Below, piece by piece: positions 54,258 through 63,935 of a stretch of 64,000 bases of DNA; positions within the stretch are counted from its first letter, which is position 1, and every line of letters begins with the position of its first letter. A model generated the notes under the pieces. The model did not search any database. It was given only the letters and a program-made list of their open reading frames with translations, and was not told the origin of the DNA. Source of the stretch: Odontocerum albicorne. Lineage: Eukaryota; Arthropoda; Insecta; Trichoptera; Odontoceridae. The position numbers and the translations under genes are program-made. Location: positions 36,975,144 to 37,039,143 of the forward strand of contig OX463855.1 of NCBI GenBank assembly GCA_949825065.1. The letters run 5' to 3'.

Positions 54258-55025
54258 TCACAAGTCAACTAGTTTCAAAGTCTTCAGAAAATCTGTCCAT
54301 CTCAAAGGAAACCTTCGTCTTATTCCCTCAACTGTCCCCGTGATCACCAGTTTCTCGAGACTTTCATATTTTTTTCTAGCAACCCACCCAAAGTATGTTA
54401 TAATTATTTTTATGTATTGTATGTTGTCGAAATAGTTCCGGATATTTCTAATTCTTGGATGATGGCGACGTTGGTGCGCCTTTCGGTTCATGGAATATGG
54501 AAAATCCATCTTTAGCACCACTTTCGAAGGCATCTATCTTTTTTGTTTCTTTCATCTATGTTTCCACTCCATACAGTGCTATGGAGAATACTAGAGACTT
54601 AAACATAAAGATTTTGATTTTTCCCTGTATTTCAATCTTTATCCGAGTTGTCAGTTGCTTTTGCCATTTCAAGATCACCGCTTCAAATCCTTTCTTCCTT
54701 GAAGTAAGAACACCAAGGTAAATAAACTCATAGACCTCTTCGTAATCCCTTAGCCAGTCACTTATTTTCAGTTTTGCATTGGTCCACGGTCAGGACTTTT
54801 GTTCATTTCTAGTACTAGTTGGTGGCTTTCTATATCAACTTTACGAAGATGTTCAGCCATCTTATCTTCATCGTTGCATCATCTGCGAATCTTAAATTGG
54901 AATTTTTACAGCCTCCTATGACGAAACCACCTTCCCATCCGTCTACTATTCTTCTCATGATTTGATATACTCTCCATATATGTTGAATAAATCAGGAGCG
55001 ATGGTATATTTGATTATATATTATA
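54258..55025 (-). pseudogene. RTE-like LINE from FADD box to C-terminus, broken
   Basis: On the minus strand: DGWEGGFVIGG, KNSNLRFADDA (near 54910-54875, catalytic Asp-Asp), a gap, then YLGVLTSRKKGFEAVI (near 54720), KSLVFSIALYGVET (near 54590), SGAKDGFSIFHEPK, and RSRETGDHGDS-like text. The order palm, YLG, LYGVET, C-terminus matches RTE-like proteins. Frameshifts and stops are frequent. With 46.0 kb it preserves the widest run of one LINE in the window. Confidence 0.75.
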
Positions 55026-55325
55026 GTACGCAAAAATAAGATTATATTTTGTAATTTGTTTTATCAAACACTGTTTATTCCACTTTTTGTAACAGTATAA
55101 CCCTACCGGTTTCAAGGCTTTCTCCTCATCTTCAGGGGAGCACAAACAAGTCTTGTTTTTGCTCTCCTGAAGATGAGGTGAAAGCCTCGAAACCGGTAGG
55201 ATATACCGTTACAAAAAGTGGAATAAACAGTGTTTGATAAAACAATTTACAGTGTCTTTAAATCTCCGCAATGTTAATGCCTTAAATATAAATAATATGT
55301 AATATTATATTAATGTTAACTAAAA
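55026..55325. mobile_element. Penelope tail palindrome joined to RTE-like LINE
   Basis: Inverted tail 55050-55135 (CCACTTTTTGTAACAGTATA) and direct tail 55160-55255 (CCTGAAGATGAGGTGAAAGC) meet around CAAACAAGTCTTG. The left border AAATAAGATTATATTTTGTA joins the LINE exactly as the 45.9 kb copy does on the other strand. Confidence 0.8.
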
Positions 55326-55775
55326 ACTAACAAAAAATATTAATAGAATTTGTTTAATTAAATACAGTTATTTTAAAAAAAATTAGAAAAAAATATTTTT
55401 TATAATAAATTGTTTCGCCACTGCGTTCATGAGCTATATCACGATGTCATTGTGTAATGTATATTTTCAAGTTTACTGATTCTTTTATTTCCGTCTCACT
55501 TCCACTGTAACGTACAAATCGCTCAAAAACGAGACAAAAACCGCTCACCTCAGTGGGTTCTCACCCCAAAGGCAGTGGTAGCTGTATTGTCCTTTGGCTT
55601 ATTATTGGTAGCACGCAGCTTTACAAATCGGGTGTATCCTTTTAGAAAAAGTCTCGACAGTATAACATCTATATTTCCATCTATTGTATGACTATTAACT
55701 TCTCTCCCAATACTGTATTACAACGTCTTGTTTATTATACTCTGTCGAGATTTCTTGGTGTGAGTGTCATTCAAG
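55326..55775. other. unassigned stretch
   Basis: No recognised feature. Confidence 0.4.
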
Positions 55776-55777
55776 GA

Positions 55778-56265
55778 TCGGGCAATTTACTGGGAAGTGT
55801 GATAAATGGTGAAGGAATATATTAAAAAAATATATTTTAAGTCCTTTTATTTATTTAATTAAGTATTTTGTGCATTCCCCTAACTCATGCAATAAACAAA
55901 TATATCAACGTATATAAATCTGGGATCGGGGAATTTACTGAGACGTGTGATAAATGGTGAAGAAACATACGTACTTTTAAAATTGATTTAAAGTCCTTTT
56001 ATTTATTTTATTAAGTGTTTTGTACATAACCCTAATTCATGCAATGAACAAATGTATCAACGTATATAAATCGGGGATTGGAGAATTTACTGGGAAGTGT
56101 GATAAATGGTGAAGAAACCTTTTTTTTTAAATTTATTTTAAGTCCTTTTATTTATTTAATTAAGTATTTAGTACATTACCCTAATTCATGCAATAAACGA
56201 ATGTATCAACGTATATAAATCGGGGAATTTACTGGGAAGTGTGATAAATGGTGAAGAAACATATT
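55778..56265. repeat. ~146-bp tandem repeat, 3.3 units
   Basis: Each unit has GGGGAATTTACTGGGAAGTG, TGATAAATGGTGAAGAAACA, TTAAGTCCTTTTATTTATTT, CCCTAATTCATGCAATAAAC and GTATCAACGTATATAAATC. The RTE-D insertion starts right at its end. Confidence 0.9.
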
Positions 56266-56269
56266 TAAT

Positions 56270-56778
56270 AAAATGAGAAGCGTATTCTGCGATGATAATC
56301 TAAACTTGAAACTTCGACAACGGTTAGTCAAATGTTACGTTTGGTCAGTGTTATTGCATGGAGTGGAATCATGGACCCTCAAAGTTGGTAGTATGAACCG
56401 TCTGGAAGCATTCGAAATGTGGATGCACCGGAGAATGCTACGGATACCCTGGACGGATATGGTCAGCACCACAAGGGTTCTTCAAAGCGCCATTGTTGAT
56501 AGAGAGTTGCTGACTAATATTAAAATCCAAAAGGTGTCCTACTTGGGTCATGTACTTAGAGGAACAAAGTAGAAATTACTGCACCTGATCATCCAAGGCA
56601 AAATAGAAGGCCGAAGAGATGTTGGCAGGAGGCAAATCTTCTGGTTCCGCAATATACGTGATTGGAGTGGTATAAAGGGCGTTGGAGATCTTTTTCGGGC
56701 TGTCGGGGGCAAAGATGTCTACTCTCAGGTGATATTCAACGTTGGGGGGACCTGACATGACACTGGGAAGAAGAAGTC
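56270..56778 (+). pseudogene. RTE-D LINE C-terminal region, best copy
   Basis: Open frame from 56273 to a TAG at 56570 reads LRQRLVKCYVWSVLLHGVES, WTLKVGSMNRLEAFEMWMHR, RMLRIPWTDMVSTTRVLQS and IKIQKVSYLGHVLRGTK. After the stop the frame continues HLIIQGKIEGRRDVGRRQIF, WFRNIRDWSG and LFRAVGGKDVYSQV, then AAGAAGAAG. This is the full post-palm C-terminal extension of RTE-like LINEs. Only one stop separates it from an open frame. Same family as 29.46-29.92 kb. The catalytic domain is absent. Confidence 0.85.
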
Positions 56779-56784
56779 ATATGT

Positions 56785-56895
56785 ATTATTTTAAGTACAC
56801 ACATTTTTACAGCATTTATTCGGTTCTTTTCAGTCTTGTTCCACGTCCACGGTTCACTTCTATACATCTAAGTTGATACTCAACTACTACTGACT
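56785..56895 (-). mobile_element. RTE-A fragment
   Basis: CACACATTTTTACAGCATTT, TTCGGTTCTTTTCAGTC and CACGTCCACGGTTCAC, as in 45.2 kb. Confidence 0.5.
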
Positions 56896-57720
56896 TGTGA
56901 ATTGAAATGATATTATCATAATATTTTATAACCTAATAAAAAAAATACATCGCTATTTAAGTGACTTGACATAAAAGCGTTTTAAAGATATTCTGTTAAT
57001 TTAAATAAATTATATAAAAAATATTCAAATTAATTTTAATTTAAATTACCGTTAGCAGAAGAATAAGAAGACACCCCCAAAACCTCCAGGGTTGATGAAA
57101 TCCTGACTTAAAAAGGAGCATGTTGGCAGGGGCGGCAGGAAACTGAAAAAAAAATTAAATGCGGATTCGTGGAGCGGATATGCGTAAATGCGGATACATC
57201 GTCTCTTAGGAGGGTGAAAATAAATTAATACGATATTGTGACACATATATATTTAATTTCATCGACGGTACAACGTACCTTATTATATTATAAGATTAAA
57301 AAAAATATATTATACATGTAGTGAGTGAAAATTATTATGGTTTCGTTGTAATTATACAAAATTTAATATAGTTGTATTACCTTACCAAATAAAAATACAC
57401 ATTAAAAAGATTAAAATAACACATAAGTAAGGAAGGCCAGAAGTCAAAATGATATAAAAAATATAAAAATTTAACAATATATAATCGTATAAACAGTTGA
57501 CTCAGGCCACCCGCACCTCACCACACCGAACGTCACTCTTTGACATACATGTGGAATGAAAATCACAGTTTAATATTTATTAAATTTTGCAACTTGCAAC
57601 TTAACAGACTGTTGTAAAATATATCGGCAATCTCAGCAAATTATGTATAAAGCATCTAACCCATAATTAACTATTTATTTATAAAAGTTTATTTGAAATC
57701 TTTTATAAAAATAGCTCTTC
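56896..57720. other. unassigned AT-rich stretch
   Basis: No gene recognised. The 64-residue minus frame at 57052-57246 is low-complexity. Confidence 0.4.
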
Positions 57721-57724
57721 CTTA

Positions 57725-57830
57725 TATATATGTCAGAATGCCGTATCCCTTTCGTTATAGGCATATCCAAGCTCACAACTTTCCCCCTTTTCACATTCAT
57801 ATATCTCGTCTTTCACAATCTTATGTTTTT
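57725..57830 (-). mobile_element. RTE-A tail fragment
   Basis: GTCAGAATGCCGTATCCCTT, AGCTCACAACTTTCCCCCTT and CACATTCATATATCTCG. Weak. Confidence 0.35.
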
Positions 57831-57834
57831 AGCA

Positions 57835-58268
57835 GAATGTCCTTGAAGGACGAGATGATGATTTTGATTGTTTGGTATTTAAATAAAATACGTCAATTAG
57901 CAATGCGGAAAGAGAGAGTGAATGAATTGATGAATAATAATTAATAATTAATGATGCTTTATTTATCGGTAAGTGGGTATTTATACATTTCAGAATGGGC
58001 GCGGGAGTGCGCCCGCAATATATTTTTATCTCGCTTCTGTGCGTGCAGAAATGGTCGATTGAAATATTGCAGACATCGCAAATAATATTGCGGGTAGACA
58101 ATTTGTTGGCGAAAACGGCGAGACAGCGTGATGCGTTCTCTTTCTACTGTGGAATGTATCGTAAATAATATTTGTGGGTAAACAATTTCAATGTTTTGGT
58201 ATGCGACCTTTGGACATATCCAAAGGTCGTTTCGTCGGTCGTTGACCTGTGTGTTGACAATATTCAGC
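57835..58268 (-). mobile_element. LTR-like block, copy 3
   Basis: The complementary strand starts TGTCAACACACAGGTCAACG and carries GTCTCGCCGTTTTCGCC, CGCGCCCATTCTGAAATG, TATAAATACCCACTT, AATAAAGCATC and CTCTCTTTCCGCATTGC. It is the clearest promoter-like TATA of the three copies. A solo LTR is likely. Confidence 0.55.
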
Positions 58269-58284
58269 GACGACCGTAGTTCCT

Positions 58285-58560
58285 ACATGTTATTCATACT
58301 TCTCACTTTACCCTCTTTCAAAAAGTGATACATTTGAACCCAGACATGTATTTCTCCGTCTACCTCTTATACGTAAATCTTGCACTTCTAACTTTTCTAC
58401 TCGTTTAGTAATGTTTTCGTCATTCATTTTCTCCATGTGTCTAAAACATCTTAAAACTCCTTTTTTCATCTTACTTAAAACATCTATTTTATTCATTCAT
58501 TCATTCTAATGTCATTGTTTCTCTGTATTTCAAACATACCTGAATGTATAAAATATTTTA
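58285..58560 (-). mobile_element. RTE-A C-terminal fragment
   Basis: Minus frame at 58308-58496 reads MKKGVLRCFRHMEKMNDENI then TKRVEKLEVQDLRIRGRR, the RTE-A LRW.GHVERM and R.RGR part. Confidence 0.65.
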
Positions 58561-58679
58561 CCTGCAAAATTCAATTTTCATATTAAAAGACTATCTTCCA
58601 AAATGTCGTCCTATATAAACCCAAACAATGAGATAGGTTCCGTGTTTTCTCGATAATGACAAACTTTCGTCAATTTATA

Positions 58680-58870
58680 CAATACAAAAGGGATTTGAAC
58701 TCACAATGGAAGGTATAAAGTGGTAATGTTGAGCCGAATATCTTGCCTAAAGATTGTCGGTGCAATCTGTAATATCTTTGTTGATCAGACCTGTTTCTTA
58801 GCAAAAATGAGTTTTTGAGTTCAAGCCCTACTTGCGAAAAGTATTCAGCTTATTTTCGGTCGTATTTCAC
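58680..58870. mobile_element. possible tRNA-like repeat
   Basis: GAGTTTTTGAGTTCAAGCCC (58806 on) has a B-box-like core. No clear A box or family. Confidence 0.25.
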
Positions 58871-58887
58871 ACGCAAAGTTTTCTCGG

Positions 58888-58975
58888 TTACATACCATCA
58901 CAACATAATTTATTTGAAGTTGACAGAGAGGACAGATCGTAAAAATCTCGTCTAGCAGCTACATTAGTGCTTGAG
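58888..58975 (-). mobile_element. RTE-A tail fragment
   Basis: ACATACCATCACAACA, GACAGAGAGGACAGATCG and AAAAATCTCGTC. Confidence 0.4.
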
Positions 58976-59007
58976 TAATTTTATAAATATATATTCTCAC
59001 TCTTTAC

Positions 59008-59387
59008 CAGCGGCGGCCGGTTTAGAGGTGCATTAGTGCGCTGAACCGGAGAAATAATTCGCAATAACTAAATTATATATTCACAAACATGACTTCCAAA
59101 AATGTTAAATATTTGTATAGATGAAATATGTATGTTATAAGAATACTGACAAATATTACGAGTATTTTTATTTAAATGAAAAGTAACATTTAAAAAAATC
59201 CTTTCAAATTGACCGGCCAAGTTTGCCAATACTACCGGAGCAATACGCACCGGACGGAAACGCAAATTCATACGAGTATAGGGCAGAGTACAGTAAACCG
59301 TGAGACAGTGATATTTCATATTCGCTCAGCATCCCGATGTGCGTTGGTGCTCAGCGCACCAGCGCACCTCGGGACCGGCCGCCATTG
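59008..59387. mobile_element. hAT-type MITE, 380 bp
   Basis: Left CAGCGGCGGCCGGTTTAGAG and the complement of right CTCGGGACCGGCCGCCATTG match over about 40 bp, including GTGCGCTGA. Flanks CTCTTTAC and CTCCTTAC (59000-59007, 59388-59395) form an 8-bp duplication with one change. No transposase frame. Confidence 0.8.
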
Positions 59388-59399
59388 CTCCTTACCTTT

Positions 59400-59565
59400 C
59401 CTTTGTTTTAATTTCATACACTTGTTTTAATTATGCAATTCTCGGCCATCCTTCACCTTGACTGACACTCATGCATTTATTAACTTAATAATTACATTCC
59501 TTATTTGATCATACATCGAGATACGACACATTAATTTTACATACCCACGTTTCACTCTCATATAT
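59400..59565 (-). mobile_element. RTE-A fragment
   Basis: TTGATCATACATCGAGATAC and CATACCCACGTTTCACTCTC follow the reverse RTE-A pattern of 45.1-45.3 kb. Confidence 0.4.
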
Positions 59566-59567
59566 AA

Positions 59568-59722
59568 TTGACGACCTGTGTGATCCAGTTGGTAAAACCT
59601 GTCTCCCAAACCGGGGGGAGCGAGTTTGATTCCAGTTGGAACCCAGGTTTCTTTTCAAATGGTTTTCAGCCATGTTTTCACTTGAGGCCTTTAATCTCCT
59701 GCTGGTAGGTTTAGGGAGATTT
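59568..59722 (+). mobile_element. SINE-1 copy
   Basis: GACGACCTGTGTGATCCAGT, TGGTAAAACC (A box), GGGAGCGAGTTTGATTCCAG (B box), GGAACCCAGGTTTC and CACTTGAGGCCTTTAAT. It ends before the LINE-like tail. Confidence 0.7.
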
Positions 59723-59737
59723 TATGTATTTTTTCAT

Positions 59738-59907
59738 TTATTTTACACATGCCAAGAAATATAGACAATATGTGAAAAAAAACAACAGGTAATTTAATTT
59801 TAGCACACAATTTTAATGGATCTGGGTTTGTTGCCTTTCATTTGTCGTGTCCCCAGTAAACTAGGCTTTTGCCTGTATCTCACTGAGAACATATAACACG
59901 AAAAGAT
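59738..59907 (+). repeat. hairpin repeat family copy
   Basis: ATTTATTTTACACATGCCAA at the start. Hairpin 59849-59890 has inner AGGC-TTTT-GCCT and an outer stem weakened by GAGAAC. It adjoins RTE-F. Confidence 0.65.
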
Positions 59908-60395
59908 TTGTGTGACCTTAAAATGCCTATAAAACTGAAAGGAAAGGTATACCACACGATTGTTAGACCCGCAATTATGTATGGCTCAGAATGCTGGACT
60001 ATGTATAGCTCCTACTCTAGGCAACTTGAAACAGCAGAAACGCGAATGCTTAGGTGGTCTTCAGGAGTATCACTAAAAGATAAAATTAAGAGCTCACGCA
60101 TTCGTGGTAGCCAGGGGGTCACTGACATAAATATTAAGCGGAAAGAGTGACAGCTGAGATGGTACGGGCACATAAGACGGAGACCACCAAACCATACGGT
60201 AAATCAGGCAATATCTGTGGATCTTCCTCGACAGCCGTCCAGAGGAATATCAAAGAACTCCTGGATGACTCAATGCTCCAAAATCCTGCAGAGAAACGGC
60301 CTAGATGAAAGCGACACCCAGAATCGAAGAATATACAGTCTGAGAACGAGAAGAACCGATCCCAACAGCCTACCTAGGCAATGAGTTGGGGCAGT
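59908..60395 (+). pseudogene. RTE-F LINE C-terminal region
   Basis: Frame 59908-60150 reads KLKGKVYHTIVRPAIMYGSE, CWTMYSSYSRQLETAETRML and RWSSGVSLKDKIKSSRIRG, with a TGA at 60148-60150. Past the stop, LRWYGHIRRRPPNHTVNQAI, SRGISKNSWMTQCSKILQRN and a stop near 60382. Features fit RTE-like ends: R.KG..Y.T.VRP...YG.E.W, E.RMLRW..GV, LRW.GH. One stop apart from truncation. Confidence 0.8.
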
Positions 60396-60476
60396 GCCAG
60401 GAAAAAGGAGTTTTGAGGTTCATATTTTGTGTAGCAATTAAATTTTTGTATTCACGCGCTATGTAAATTCTTAAGG

Positions 60477-60800
60477 ATGACCTCCGTGGCCTAGTTGGTA
60501 AAATGTTTGACTGCCACCCGGAAGTTTCGGATCAGATTCCCGATAGTTATGAAAAAAATGTTCCCAATCTGTCATAGCAATTCGTCAGATAACAATACTT
60601 GCACGTACCAAATACTTCACGTACGGTTGTGTTAGTTAAACGTGCATTGACGATTTAAGAGTTCTGTGTCAACTCGAGTGGTTCTCAATCGAGGGATCGA
60701 TTACTGAGACCGAACACAATATTATCTCTCTTCAGTATGTCTGAATCACAAATTCGGATATTTTATCAATTTCCATTGGTCGAAATCTAGCGCTCAATGT
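60477..60800 (+). mobile_element. SINE-1-like head joined to SINE-3-like body
   Basis: GATGACCTCCGTGGCCTAGT and TGGTAAAATG (A box), TCGGATCAGATTCCC (B box), then CCAATCTGTCATAGCAATTC and AACAATACTTGCACGTACC, which resemble 37600-37650 rather than the SINE-1 tail. Confidence 0.55.
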
Positions 60801-60804
60801 AAAA

Positions 60805-61911
60805 GGTTGTCTGGAAAGTAGTTTCGTATTTTAGGTCGAATTCGTAGCGATTTACGTAACCAAGTTTCACCAAATGCTCGTGAACACATCTGCGCGTGAA
60901 CATTAAGTGAGTATTTCAGTGTTTTTTTGTGTCGAAGAATACTTGGCTCGAGCTAAGCATTGATTTGGTCGTCATCAGTGCTAATCGGTCTTTCAGAGCA
61001 GACACAGAGTTGTACCCCCATTACGAATATTTTTAAACCACATTCAATATACATGAATCCAAAGCAGGACACCATATTCAAGGGTCGTATGCGTAATACA
61101 GATATTTTTAAACTATATTTGATACACATGATTCCAGAGTGGACACCATATACAAGGATCGTATCCCCATTACGGATATTTTTAAACAACATTAAATACA
61201 CATGATTTCAAAGCGGGCACAATATTCGAGGGTTGTATGCGCATTACGGATATTTTTAAATAACATTAAATACACATGATTCCAAAGCGGACACAATGTT
61301 CGAGGGCCGTATGCGCATTACGGATATTTTTAAATAACATTAAATACACATGATTCCAAAGCGGACACAATGTTCAAGGGTTGCATTCGCATTACGGATA
61401 TTTTTCAACAACATTAAATTTACATGATTCCTAAGCGGACACAATGTTCGAGGGTTGTATGCGCAATACGGATATTTTTAAACAACACTAAATACACATG
61501 ATTCTAAAGCGGATACAATGTTCGAGAGTTGTATGCGCTTTACGGATATTTTTAAACAACATTAAATACACATTATTACAAAGCGGACACAATGTTCGAT
61601 GGTTGTATGCGCATTACGGATGTTTTTAAACCAAATTTGACGTACATGATTCCAGAGTGGACACTAAATTGCTACATCACCATTAACTGCACATATTCTT
61701 TTTTTTTGTGTCTCGTATTTTGTTCTTCTGCAGAGTAGTAAAAAAACATTAACCGACAGCAATTTATTCCATCTTCAAAATAACGGCAAAAAACTGCTCA
61801 AGCAATTGTAACCGAAAGATGCGCTAAGCTTTTATAACTTAATAATATAAATTCACCATAATTGGAATAAAGACATCTTTCTGATAAATGCGAAACTACT
61901 TTCTGGATAAC
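60805..61911. mobile_element. mariner-like ends enclosing a satellite
   Basis: Left GGTTGTCTGGAAAGTAGTTT and the complement of right AAACTACTTTCTGGATAAC share GAAAGTAGTTTCG and the bases around it, inverted. The length of 1107 bp is close to a mariner element. There is no transposase frame. The middle (61010-61690) is a 74-bp tandem array. A clear TA duplication could not be fixed. Confidence 0.7.
61010..61690. repeat. 74-bp satellite, ~9 units
   Basis: Unit ACACAATGTTCGAGGGTTGT, ATGCGCATTACGGATATTTT, TAAACAACATTAAATACACA, TGATTCCAAAGCGG. The first and last units are most diverged. Confidence 0.95.
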
Positions 61912-61914
61912 ATT

Positions 61915-62120
61915 ATTTTTACATACATATCATATGTACCATCACGTCATCTCCTTGTCGGTGTAAACAGAAAGAAGAAAACACCAGACTTTCATACCGA
62001 GACTTCTACATCCATTCACCTTTTCACACAGCTCATTCGATTTCTCATTTTTCTTTTAAAATATCATTCACTTGATTCTATCATAATTTATTTCGTCTAC
62101 TACTCACACTTGTACTAAAT
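61915..62120 (-). mobile_element. RTE-A tail fragment
   Basis: CATATGTACCATCACGTCAT, CCTTGTCGGTGTAAACAG and CATTCACCTTTTCACACAGC in order. Confidence 0.55.
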
Positions 62121-62815
62121 ATTTTTTTTTACATATTATTTATATAGTTGAAATCGACCGCATATTGCATGAATAAATAAAAAAATATAATTCTTGGCAC
62201 TTGTACGCTGTTATGAGTTCAAATAGAAATTTCCAAAAGTCCCTGAACTGTGGTCCAAATTTTAATACTCCCATGGAGTAACGACAGAACACATAAGTAG
62301 GTTCATAAAGCTTTCGCTTCAAGTTTTAAAAACGTATTATATCTCGTATAATAAGGCTGAACAAAGCGATGAGAGCGTGCCCCCTTGAAATTTCCAAGAT
62401 TATAATCGGAATCATTTGCATAAGTAAGAAATTTTGGAGTAGGAAAATAAGAACTTTATCTCATGAAGAATTCATTAATTCAGAGATTGTGAAAAGGGTT
62501 TAGAAACTTTTAGCGTTGTAAATTCTGCTCCCTTGTTTTAACTAACTTGGAGTGTTTCATCTTGTGTCGCCAGTCATCTTTATATCTGTCGGTTCTTTGA
62601 ATTATAACATAACGTAACAGTCTTAATGCGAAATACAAATAAATACAAACTCGCTATTCAGTGGTAATTAAACAAAAAAATAAGTTAAATAAATGTAGAA
62701 AAATCATTGGATAATAGAGTCAAGAATACGAATGATATAAAATAATGTCGATTGATGAAAGATGCAGTTCTTAAGATAAAGGAAATAACTCTGATATGGC
62801 TCAGTCATGTACGAG
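62121..62815. other. unassigned AT-rich stretch
   Basis: No recognised feature. Confidence 0.4.
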
Positions 62816-62819
62816 TATA

Positions 62820-63250
62820 TATATGTATATGGTACACATACATACCAACACGCTTTTTCCTGCGGGGGTAGGCCAATAGGCCAACGCCAGACTTTCCTAT
62901 CCAACATACGAGTATATTCTTCGCCTCTTTTACACCCACATACGAGTATAAGGAGCTCATACACTTTCTCTTACACACATGCATACATACTATCACACCA
63001 TATCCCTGTTGGGGTAGACAGGGAAGAGAACGCATCACACCGTCTCATAAAACTTTCTCATCCACACCTTCTCATAAAACTCCTACGATTTCTGTCTTAT
63101 TACCTTCCTTTCTTTCAAAATGTCATTCACTTTATTCAATCATCCTTTTCTAGGTCTTGCTTTACCACGCCTTCTACTTACATTTGCAATATGTATTGGT
63201 ATGATTCCTTAATCTTTCTTCATTAATTTGTTCCATATGCCCAATGATTT
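62820..63250 (-). mobile_element. RTE-A tail, doubled
   Basis: Two successive versions of the tail: CATACATACCAACACGC with GGGGGTAGGCCAATAGGCC (62835-62880), and CATACTATCACACCATATCC with TTGGGGTAGACAGGGAAGAG (62986-63030). Then ACTCCTACGATTTCTGTCTT and ATTTGTTCCATATGCCCAAT. The first contains two TACGAGTA octamers (62907, 62941). Confidence 0.65.
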
Positions 63251-63278
63251 ATTAATTGAAGCAATCGAAGGGTGATTA

Positions 63279-63935
63279 TTAACCTTTCTCTTCCTGTGCT
63301 AAACAAAAAATCCGCGCGTTCCGGTGCTGTGTATTCAATACACATGTAAAAATGAACGATTTAAAATCGGAAAAATAAGAATATTAATAGCAAATCGCTT
63401 AAATTAATTAAATTTGAAGTCAAATGTGATAATAATTTAAATTTAATTGCTGAAAACATGAAAAAAACATCGGCCGACGTTCACAAAACGGGCAAAGAGA
63501 CCACCTCACATGGATGCCCGAAAGCTACTGAGACGGGACTCGGAACACTAACACTGTGTATGTTATACCTCGAAGGAAGAAACAACTGCCAACTGAGATT
63601 CTATTTCTTGCGTTCCCACATACCGAAGTAGAGTGAGAGTGAGACGTGAATAGCGTCACTTCCTCACCCATAGCGGTTTTTTAGAATGAATATACCTACG
63701 TCACACACTGGCACACGTTTGATTGTATTGGTGAATTTATTCCCGATTTTCACAAAATATCTGTGATGTGGCCGATAAGTGCCAATTATTATTAATAGTA
63801 TTTTTTCATTCAATGCGTAAATGTATTACGGAGGCATACCTAAAATCTGAACCAGTATTTATTATATTTATGGAGATATTAAAGTTTTTAGAAGCAATGT
63901 GTACTATTTACACATCACAGGGAAGGAAGGGTTAA
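63279..63935 (-). mobile_element. piggyBac-type MITE (TTAA-P2), copy 2
   Basis: TTAACCTTTCTCTTCCTGTG at the left and CACAGGGAAGGAAGGGTTAA at the right. The whole length aligns with the complement of 13067-13690, with one internal difference near 63540-63590. TTAA at both ends. Confidence 0.85.

Noticed and set aside
60477..60545. Candidate tRNA genes, here and in other SINE heads
   Set aside because: A- and B-box words are present but no full cloverleaf with acceptor stem could be drawn. They fit SINE promoters.
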